A stretch of 40,714 nt of DNA from Planctomycetota bacterium (GTDB taxonomy: Bacteria > Planctomycetota > Phycisphaerae > Phycisphaerales > UBA1924), in the NCBI GenBank assembly GCA_024276195.1, contig JAJRXR010000006.1, positions 1-40,714 of the forward strand, written 5' to 3'. Each line of letters opens with the position of its first letter. The stretch's first letter is position 1. The position numbers were made by a program, and so were the translations under genes. The notes under the pieces were generated by a model. The model saw only the letters and a program-made list of their open reading frames with translations, did not search any database and was not told where the DNA came from. Positions 34,895 to 40,714 of this stretch are shown one piece after another.

Positions 34895-35423
34895 CGAGCA
34901 CCCACGCCTGCGCTTTGGGCAGGTAGGGCTCGAGCTCGGTCGGGAGGCGCTTGAGCCCGCGCCGGAGCGCTTTATACACGGCGTACTCGAGCGATTCCTG
35001 CATGCGTTTCTCGACGCTGGGCGTGACGTTGAGGCCCTCGCGGCGCATGGTGTCGAGCGAGAAGCGCCAGGCGTGGTATTCCTCGAGGCACCGGGGCGAG
35101 TAGGCGCCGAGGCCGATGGCGTGGTGCCCGATCTCGTGAAGAAAGACAGCGGCGGACATCGGGCCGCGAGGGCGGGGCGCCTCGATGAGGCGTGAGATCG
35201 TCCCGTCGGCGTATGTCACCTGCCACGCGACGCCGGACATGCTCGAGCGCCACTTGCGGACTCGGACGGAGTGCTCGGAGAGCATCCGCCCGGCGAGTTC
35301 GTCGTAGCGGTCGCGCATGGGTGAGGCGCGATTGTTCTGTGGGCGCGGCTTGGGAGCGGGCGCTTTGCGCCGCTTGCTCCGGCGCTTGCGCCTCGGTTCG
35401 AGCAGGTCCCAGAGGGTCAGCAC
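34872..35423 (-). CDS. putative HEIGHH zinc metallopeptidase-like protein
   Basis: 183 residues from the GTG at 35423, which overlaps the end of fmt (GTGCTGA) by 7 nt; AGGAG lies about 9 nt upstream. The first 30 residues are very basic (RRKRRSKRRKAPAPKPRP), suggesting nucleic acid or ribosome contact. The centre holds AAVFLHEIGHHAIGLG (His96, Glu97, His100) followed by LEEYHAW (Glu114/115), consistent with an HExxH...E zinc site. There is no signal peptide or membrane helix. Proteins of this type are unfamiliar; it is co-transcribed with def and fmt, so a link to nascent-chain processing is conceivable but inferred only from location. Confidence 0.75.
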   Translation of the reverse strand: MLTLWDLLEPRRKRRSKRRKAPAPKPRPQNNRASPMRDRYDELAGRMLSEHSVRVRKWRSSMSGVAWQVTYADGTISRLIEAPRPRGPMSAAVFLHEIGHHAIGLGAYSPRCLEEYHAWRFSLDTMRREGLNVTPSVEKRMQESLEYAVYKALRRGLKRLPTELEPYLPKAQAWVLASAARAR

Positions 35424-36367
35424 GATGGGGCGCTCCTGGCGATGAGGCGGGCTCCGGGCGTCAGCGATCGCCCGCGTGCGAAATCGCCCCAGGGCATCGC
35501 GCGCTTGCCGCTGGGCTGGACCTCGAGCAGGCGCAGGGGCTCGCCCTGTGCGCACGCGATGAGTCCTTCCTGCGCATCAAGAATCTCGCCCGGCATGCCT
35601 GTTGATTCGGGGTCTGGGTCTCCGAGTTCCGCGCGGAGGAGCTTGAGCGGCTCGCCGGCGCACTCGACGACGACCCCGGGCCAGGGGTTGAGCCCGTGGA
35701 TCCGGTTGCGGCAGGCTTGGGCGGGCTGGGTGAAGTCCACCCAGGCGTCGCCCTTGGAGAGCTTGCGCGCGTGCGTGGCGAGGGATTCGTCCTGAACGAT
35801 CGGGCTGAGCGAGGTGGAGGTGTGATCGCTGAGGACCTGCTCGACCAAGTCCGGGCCGTCGGCGGCGAGCAGGTCGTGAAGCCCTCCGGTCGTCGCGCTC
35901 GGTTCGATGGGGCGGCGGGACTGGCCCAGGATCAGGCCCGCGTCCATCCGGTCGGCGAGGGTGATGACGGAGTTTCCGGTCTCGCTGTCGCCTTCGAGGA
36001 TGGCCCAGTTGATGGGGGCGGCGCCGCGCCAGCGCGGGAGCAGCGAGGCGTGGAGGTTGATCGCGAACCGATCGCTCAGAAGCTCGGGCGGGAGTTTTTG
36101 CCCGTAGGCGATGACGACCCAGGCGCTGGCGGGGAAGGCGCGGACCTGCTCGATGACGCCCGGCTCGATGATGCGTTCGGGCTTGAGCAGGGGAACGTCT
36201 GGGAGGTGCTCCGCAGTCCACGCGCCGATGGGGGTGGGGGTGAGTTTCGCGCCTCGCCCGGCTTTGCGGTCGGGCTGGGTGATGACGGCGGTGATGGTGC
36301 GCGCGCGCGCGAGGCGTTCGAGGGTGGGGAGTCCGAAGGCGCCGGAGGCGAAGAAGACGAGATCCAT
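35417..36367 (-). CDS. fmt: methionyl-tRNA formyltransferase
   Basis: 316 residues from the ATG at 36367; an ATG at 36382 would add five. N-terminal formyltransferase domain: FFASGAFGLPTLERL, TQPDRKAGRG, then the catalytic core INLHASLLPRWRGAAPINWAI (Asn, His) and ITLADRMDAGLILGQ (Asp). The C-terminal tRNA-binding domain begins near residue 205 (KGDAWVDFTQPAQACRNRIHGLNPWPG). It formylates initiator Met-tRNA using 10-formyltetrahydrofolate. def lies 32 nt upstream in the same operon, the standard def-fmt pairing, and a HEIGHH protein overlaps the 3' end. Confidence 0.95.
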   Translation of the reverse strand: MDLVFFASGAFGLPTLERLARARTITAVITQPDRKAGRGAKLTPTPIGAWTAEHLPDVPLLKPERIIEPGVIEQVRAFPASAWVVIAYGQKLPPELLSDRFAINLHASLLPRWRGAAPINWAILEGDSETGNSVITLADRMDAGLILGQSRRPIEPSATTGGLHDLLAADGPDLVEQVLSDHTSTSLSPIVQDESLATHARKLSKGDAWVDFTQPAQACRNRIHGLNPWPGVVVECAGEPLKLLRAELGDPDPESTGMPGEILDAQEGLIACAQGEPLRLLEVQPSGKRAMPWGDFARGRSLTPGARLIARSAPSC

Positions 36368-36399
36368 GCGCGAGGGTTCCATCCGTGGGTTGGGATAAG

Positions 36400-36957
36400 T
36401 TATCTGAGACCGGCGCGTTTTTCGAGGTCTCGAACTTTGGCGCGGTTCTTGGTGCGCCAGACCTGGGTCATGCGGTCGAGAATGAGGACGCCGTTGAGGT
36501 GGTCGCACTCGTGCTGCCAGCACCGGGCGAGCAGGCCCGAGGCGGTTCGGGTGAATCGCTGGCCATCGAGATCGGTGGCGGTGATGGTGATGGTGGGGGG
36601 GCGGAGGACCTCGCCCGTGATGTCGGGCAGGGAGAGGCAGCCCTCCTCGAAGGGTTCGGGGGCGCCGGTGGGGTCGGAGAGCTCGGGGTTGATGAAGACC
36701 TCAGGCCCGGCGTTGGCGCTGGGGGGCGAGTCGGTCAGGGCGCGTTCCTGGCCCTCGGGGACGTGGCAGGTGAACATGCGCCAGGGGAGGGCGACCTGGG
36801 GGGCGGCCAGGCCGATGCCGTCGGCCTCGCGCATCAGCTCGATCATGCGCTGGGCGATGGCGGCGACCTCGGGCGTCGGGTCGATGGGCTCGGCCTTGCG
36901 GCGGAGGATCTCCGCCGGGTAGGTCTGGATCCGGAGGGTGGATGGATCAATCGGCAT
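36400..36957 (-). CDS. def: peptide deformylase
   Basis: 185 residues from the ATG at 36957. All three motifs: GIGLAAPQV (47-55), EEGCLSLP with metal-binding Cys107, and QHECDHLNG with His149, Glu150 and His153. It removes the N-terminal formyl group from new proteins; the metal is normally Fe2+. There is no Shine-Dalgarno, but a TACGAT hexamer sits 6 nt upstream, so the def-fmt mRNA is probably leaderless. The middle has a short insertion (ALTDSPPSANAGPEVF) relative to compact deformylases. The first gene of def-fmt-HEIGHH. Confidence 0.96.
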   Translation of the reverse strand: MPIDPSTLRIQTYPAEILRRKAEPIDPTPEVAAIAQRMIELMREADGIGLAAPQVALPWRMFTCHVPEGQERALTDSPPSANAGPEVFINPELSDPTGAPEPFEEGCLSLPDITGEVLRPPTITITATDLDGQRFTRTASGLLARCWQHECDHLNGVLILDRMTQVWRTKNRAKVRDLEKRAGLR

Positions 36958-36963
36958 CGGGAC

Positions 36964-36969
36964 ATCGTA
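36964..36969 (-). promoter_or_regulatory. -10-like TACGAT, leaderless start of def
   Basis: On the minus strand TACGAT is followed by GTCCCG and the ATG of def (36957). The identical hexamer precedes pyrG at 39550. Confidence 0.5.
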
Positions 36970-37041
36970 TGGTCGGGCGAGCGCCGAGATCGGGCCGGGG
37001 CCTGGGTCCGACCGATCCGTACAGGGAGCGACGCTTCCCCC

Positions 37042-37047
37042 TATAGT
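37042..37047 (+). promoter_or_regulatory. -10-like TATAGT upstream of TPR gene
   Basis: TATAGT, close to the sigma-70 consensus, lies 70 nt before the TTG start at 37117. The 159-nt gap between def and this gene contains no other feature except the def promoter. Confidence 0.4.
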
Positions 37048-37116
37048 CTCGCCCGCCCGAGCGAGCATCGGAGGCGCCCCCGCCCCGAGGCTCCATGCCC
37101 CCCCAAGGACCACCGA

Positions 37117-38646
37117 TTGGCGCTGTTCAACAAGAAGAAATCGAAAGAGGATGAGGCGACCGAGGGCGCGGAGTACGTCGCGAAAGCGACGGCGGCCGTC
37201 GATGAGGCGTTCAGTGAGGCGAAAGCTCAGAACTTCTTCAGGCACGCCAAGACGGCCCACGACTCGTTCAACTACCCCTACGCGATGCAGCACTGGCTCA
37301 ACGGGCTTCGCCAGTATCCGATGAGCATGGAGGGGCTCGAGGGGTTCCTGTCCTCGGCCAAGACCTTCAGCGGAACTGAGCTAGACGAGAAAGCCAAGAA
37401 GAAGGCGCTCAAGGACGCGCGGGTCGGGGTCAACGGCAAGGGGCGCCAGGGCAAGTATGTGCTGAGCCTGTTCGACTTTGGCACGGACCCGACGGACCTG
37501 AACGCGGCGCTCAAGGCGGCAGAGAACGCAGCGGCGCTGACGTGCCGCGAGGCGGCGCAGTACATCGCGATGCACGCGTTCAAGCTCGCGGCGGCGGACC
37601 CGAAGAAGCAGAAAAAAGCGACGTACATCCGCCTGATGGACGCCTTCGAGGCGATCGAGGCGTACGACCTGGCGGTGCAGGCGGGCAACTCGGCGATGAT
37701 CCTGGACCGGGCGGACGCCGATCTGGCCAACCGGGTGCGGAACCTGGGCGCCAAGGCGACGATGAGCAAGGGCGGGTTCGATGATGTGGGCGAGGAGGGT
37801 GGGTTCCGCAAGAACATCCGCGACGCCGACAAGCAGCGGCAGCTCCAAGAGGGTGAGCAGATCAGCAAGACGGGGGACGTGAAGGACCGGATGGTGCTCG
37901 AGGCCGAGGGGGACTATAAGGAACGCCCGGACGACGTAGGCGCCATCGAGAAATACGGGCGAGCGCTGCGCGAGCGTGGGAAGAACGCGGACGAGCTCAA
38001 GGCGATGGCGGTGTACTCGAAGGCGTACAAGGAGACGGGGCAGTTCAAGTTCCGCCAGGTCTCGGGCGAGATCCAGATCCGGCGAGCGCGGCGAGAGGTC
38101 TCCAAGGCCCGCCAGGCCCTTGAGAAAGCGCCCGACAACGCCGAGGCGAGGGCGAACCTGGAGAAGACGCAGCAGGCGCTGCTGGAGCTGGAGATCAGCG
38201 AGCTGACGCTGCGTGTCGAGAAATACCCGACGGACCTGGGGATCAAGTACGAGCTGGGCAAACGGTTCGCGCTGTGCGGGCGGCACAACGACGCGATCGA
38301 GCAGTTCCAGCTCGCCCAGGACGACGCCAAGATCCGCAGGCATGTGCTTCTGGCAATGGCGCACTCGTTCATCGTGCTGGGCGGCTGGCTGGACGAGGCG
38401 ATCGAGACCTTCCGCGGCGCCCTCGAAGGGCTCGAGAACGAGAAGAGCGATCTCGGGATGGAAATCCGGTACGGGCTGATGAGCGCGCTGCACAAGAAGG
38501 GCAGGGAGAACCGGGATCTGGAGGCGGCGGAGGAGGCGGACAAGCTGGCTGCGGGCATCGCGATCCAGAGCTTCGGGTTCCGCGATATCCGGGAGCAGCG
38601 AGAGAAGATCAAGGCGCTGATCGTCGAACTCAAGAGCGAGGGCTGA
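37117..38646 (+). CDS. tetratricopeptide-repeat-like helical protein
   Basis: 509 residues from an uncommon TTG start at 37117, chosen because AAGGA is 8 nt upstream and the protein then opens MALFNKKKSKEDEA; open reading further upstream is antisense to def. It is almost wholly alpha-helical. TPR-like units are visible near residues 45-75 (AKTAHDSFNYPYAMQHWLNG), 165-195 and 375-470 (IKYELGKRFALCGRHNDAIE, AHSFIVLGGWLDEAIETFRG). A charged coiled-coil lies at about 310-365 (RRAREVSKARQALEKAP-like). There is no signal peptide. Presumably a cytosolic scaffold. kdsB starts 3 nt after its stop, and the two genes are coupled. Confidence 0.85.
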   Translation: MALFNKKKSKEDEATEGAEYVAKATAAVDEAFSEAKAQNFFRHAKTAHDSFNYPYAMQHWLNGLRQYPMSMEGLEGFLSSAKTFSGTELDEKAKKKALKDARVGVNGKGRQGKYVLSLFDFGTDPTDLNAALKAAENAAALTCREAAQYIAMHAFKLAAADPKKQKKATYIRLMDAFEAIEAYDLAVQAGNSAMILDRADADLANRVRNLGAKATMSKGGFDDVGEEGGFRKNIRDADKQRQLQEGEQISKTGDVKDRMVLEAEGDYKERPDDVGAIEKYGRALRERGKNADELKAMAVYSKAYKETGQFKFRQVSGEIQIRRARREVSKARQALEKAPDNAEARANLEKTQQALLELEISELTLRVEKYPTDLGIKYELGKRFALCGRHNDAIEQFQLAQDDAKIRRHVLLAMAHSFIVLGGWLDEAIETFRGALEGLENEKSDLGMEIRYGLMSALHKKGRENRDLEAAEEADKLAAGIAIQSFGFRDIREQREKIKALIVELKSEG

Positions 38647-38648
38647 GC

Positions 38649-39491
38649 GTGTTCGGGCGTCGGGCAGGGTCTGAGTCTGTCGTCGCGATCATCCCGGCTC
38701 GCCTCGACTCGACACGATTCCCAAGGAAAGCACTGGCCGACGAGACCGGCATGGCGCTCGTCGTGCATGTCTGCCACGCGGCGGCCCGGGGCGAGCGGGT
38801 CTCGCGGGTGGTCGTCGCGACGGACAGCGAGGAAATCGGCGAAGTAGTTCGAGCGGGCGGGTTCGAGGCGGTGATGACGGGCGAGCACCCGAACGGGACG
38901 AGCCGCCTGGTTGAGGCGGCAGAACTGCTTGGGCTCAAGGCGTCGGAGATCGTCGTGAACGTTCAGGGGGATGAGCCGGAGATCGAGGCGGGGGTGATCG
39001 ACGGGGCGGTGCATGCCCTGGAGAATCAGCCATCAACTTGGCTCACAGAGATGATCGACGAGGTCTCACCCAACAAGTGGCTGCCCCCGATCTATGGGCA
39101 GATTGGAACAGTTGCAAGTCCGCTCAGCCCTGGAGAAGATCCTGATGATCCGAACATCGTCAAGGTCGTGACGGGACTCATCGAGGCGGATGACGGCGTT
39201 GGTCCAGCGCTGTATTTCAGCCGGTCCAGGATTCCTCATGATCGCGACGGAGGCTCTGACGTCCGGCTTCTGCGGCACATAGGCATCTACGCCTACAGAA
39301 TGAGCACACTCTGCGGGCTCAGCGGTCAAGGCCCCACTCCACTCGAGCAGACCGAGAAGCTTGAGCAACTCAGTTGGCTGGAATGGGGCATGTTGGTCAA
39401 CGTGGCGATTCGTCCGGCAGGACACGCTGGGATCGACACACCCGAGCAATACCGGGCGTTCGTCCGGCGCTGGCGTGGGGCGAACACCTGA
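38649..39491 (+). CDS. kdsB: 3-deoxy-manno-octulosonate cytidylyltransferase
   Basis: 280 residues from the GTG at 38649, 3 nt after the TPR gene stop with GAGGG just upstream. It activates KDO as CMP-KDO for lipopolysaccharide. Motifs: AIIPARLDSTRFPRKAL (nucleotide binding), VVVATDSEEI, the metal-binding NVQGDEPEI, then ALYFSRSRIPHDRDG, LRHIGIYAYR and LEQTEKLEQLSWLEWG. It is some 30 residues longer than typical KdsB (about 245-250) because of an insert around residues 140-160 (SPNKWLPPIYGQIGTVASPL). From about 39020 to the end the base composition and codon choice become clearly less GC-rich than in the first 370 bases. Its presence implies KDO-containing envelope glycolipid. Confidence 0.93.
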   Translation: MFGRRAGSESVVAIIPARLDSTRFPRKALADETGMALVVHVCHAAARGERVSRVVVATDSEEIGEVVRAGGFEAVMTGEHPNGTSRLVEAAELLGLKASEIVVNVQGDEPEIEAGVIDGAVHALENQPSTWLTEMIDEVSPNKWLPPIYGQIGTVASPLSPGEDPDDPNIVKVVTGLIEADDGVGPALYFSRSRIPHDRDGGSDVRLLRHIGIYAYRMSTLCGLSGQGPTPLEQTEKLEQLSWLEWGMLVNVAIRPAGHAGIDTPEQYRAFVRRWRGANT

Positions 39492-39498
39492 AAGCCTC

Positions 39499-39516
39499 CC
39501 TCAGAATCTGCTGAGG
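39499..39516. terminator. short hairpin after kdsB
   Basis: CCTCAG (39499-39504) pairs with CTGAGG (39511-39516) 8 nt after the kdsB stop. No T-run follows, so termination is possible but weakly supported. Confidence 0.3.
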
Positions 39517-39527
39517 CCCGGGCGGGT

Positions 39528-39555
39528 TTGTCTCCGGCGCAAGTTCTGGTACGAT
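39528..39555 (+). promoter_or_regulatory. promoter of pyrG (TTGTCT - 16 bp - TACGAT), leaderless
   Basis: The best full promoter in the window: -35 TTGTCT (39528-39533), a 16-bp spacer and -10 TACGAT (39550-39555), ending 5 nt before the ATG at 39561. There is no Shine-Dalgarno, so initiation at the ATG itself is predicted. Confidence 0.55.
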
Positions 39556-39560
39556 TGGAT

Positions 39561-40714
39561 ATGCCCCAGTCACCTGATGAGTCTGACAGCGCCTCCCGGG
39601 ACCAGGCCGGGGGCGGCGGCGCCCGCGCCGGTGGGCGATCGCAAACGCCCGATGGTGCGATGGCGCCTGAGGATTCGGGGGGGATGGACCTGCTCGCGGC
39701 GGCCGGGGCGGCGCCATCGGCCAGCGAGTTCTATTCGCCCATCCCCGACGGGTACCGCAAGGGGACGCACAAGTACGTCGCGGTGCTGGGCACGGTGATG
39801 TCGGGCCTGGGCAAGGGGATCTTCGCGTCGAGCATGGCCAAGGTGCTCAAGGACAAGGGCCTGCGGGTCGCCCCGATCAAGATGGAGGGGTACCTCAATG
39901 TCGATGCCGGCACGCTCAACCCGTACCGGCACGGCGAGGTGTTCGTCCTCGACGACGGGACCGAGTGCGACATGGACCTGGGCACGTACGAGCGGATGCT
40001 CGACCAGAACCTGTCACGCCGAAACTTTGTGACCGCGGGGCGGATTTATTCTGAGATTCTTGATCGCGAGCGTCAGGGCGTGTACCTCGGTCGCGATGTG
40101 CAGATGATCCCGCACGTCACGGGCGAGGTGAAGCGGAAGCTGCGCGAGCTGGCGCTGCGGGGCGACGGGACTGGGCCGGCGGATGTGGTGTTCATCGAGG
40201 TCGGGGGGACGGTCGGCGACTACGAGAACGGGTTTTACATCGAGGCGCTGCGCGAGCTGGCGTTCGAGGAGGGGCCGGGCTCGGTCTGCTTTGTGGCGCT
40301 GACATATGTGATCGAGCCCAAGGCGCTGGGCGAGCAGAAATCCAAGGCGGCGCAGCTGGGGATCAAGCGGCTGCTGGAGGCGGGGATCCAGCCGCACCTG
40401 ATCGCGTGCCGGAGCTCGAACCCGGCGCAGGCGAAGGTGATGGAAAAAATCGCGATGTTCTCGCACGTGCCGATGCGCCGGGTGTTCTCGATGCACGACC
40501 GGGAGAGCATTTACACGATCCCCGACGACATGCGGAACGAGGGGCTCGACCGGGAGGTGCTCAGCGTGCTGTAGCTGCACGACCGGGTCGATACGCGCCA
40601 CGAGGACAAGGCAAGGCGCGCCTGGTCGGCGTTCGAGCGGAAGCTCACGGGGCGGCGCGAGCGCGAGGTGTCGATCGGGATCACGGGCAAGTACGCGGAG
40701 CTGCGCGACGCGTA
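39561..40714 (+). pseudogene. pyrG: CTP synthase, in-frame TAG at the domain boundary, 3' end outside window
   Basis: The amidoligase domain is complete: the P-loop-like GTVMSGLGKGI (77-87), DAGTLNPYRHGEVF, VGGTVGDYE and EPKALGEQKSKAAQLGIK. A ~70-residue Ser/Gly/Asp-rich N-terminal extension, absent from E. coli PyrG, precedes it. TAG at 40572-40574 (codon 338) interrupts the frame, but the same frame continues with LHDRVDTRHEDKARRAW and SIGITGKYAELRDA, the start of the glutaminase domain, up to the window edge. PyrG converts UTP to CTP and is normally essential. TAG and TAA are used as true stops elsewhere in the window, so general recoding is unlikely. A sequencing error, recent mutation or split into an ammonia-dependent synthase are the alternatives. 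Confidence 0.85.

Overview
The window is a high-GC, densely packed bacterial chromosome segment that reads as a planctomycete, most likely Phycisphaerae. Supporting signs are a PEP-CTERM-type exported protein at the left end, membrane proteins carrying the CPxCGYxLRG...CPECG kind of zinc ribbon, exported metallophosphoesterase/LamG proteins, and an archaeal-type DNA topoisomerase VI. This assignment is inference from gene content; there is no rRNA here. No integrase, transposase, CRISPR array or phage gene was seen.

Layout. 1-8587: PEP-CTERM protein with a strong terminator, an M20 dipeptidase, a small membrane protein, a large membrane protein followed by an ABC ATPase, and an exported prolyl oligopeptidase. 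8588-10147: a repeat-rich intergenic stretch, then a two-gene unit of different codon use (a small unknown protein and an N-formylglutamate amidohydrolase-like protein). 10148-13991 (minus): topoisomerase VI subunits B and A, separated by a membrane-anchored unknown that is translationally coupled to top6B. 14110-20609: a zinc-ribbon membrane protein, ndk, csrA, a NifU-like scaffold, two lipoproteins and an M48 protease. 20666-27660: an amino-acid catabolic cluster consisting of an M20 amidohydrolase with an in-frame stop, a class III aminotransferase, astA, astD, a zinc-ribbon protein and a ureohydrolase. 27657-32720: a membrane protein divergent from tilS, a degenerate receiver, sco and ctaB (cytochrome oxidase biogenesis), and an exported endo/exonuclease/phosphatase protein. 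32804-40714: tRNA-Arg(TCT), a metallophosphoesterase-LamG protein, def-fmt plus a HEIGHH protein, a TPR protein coupled to kdsB, and the 5' part of pyrG, which contains an in-frame TAG and runs off the end.

The most coherent system is the 20.7-27.7 kb cluster. It has arginine/ornithine succinyltransferase, an omega-aminotransferase and succinylglutamate-semialdehyde dehydrogenase. It lacks AstB and the M14-type AstE, and instead contains a ureohydrolase and an M20 (carboxypeptidase G2-like) deacylase. This suggests a hybrid arginase/AST route in which arginine is converted to ornithine (or succinylarginine to succinylornithine) with release of urea.

A second theme is transcription. At least seven genes that lack a Shine-Dalgarno sequence have a TAnnnT hexamer 5-7 nt before the start codon, which is the layout of leaderless mRNAs. 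At 28330-28339 two such hexamers overlap head to head.
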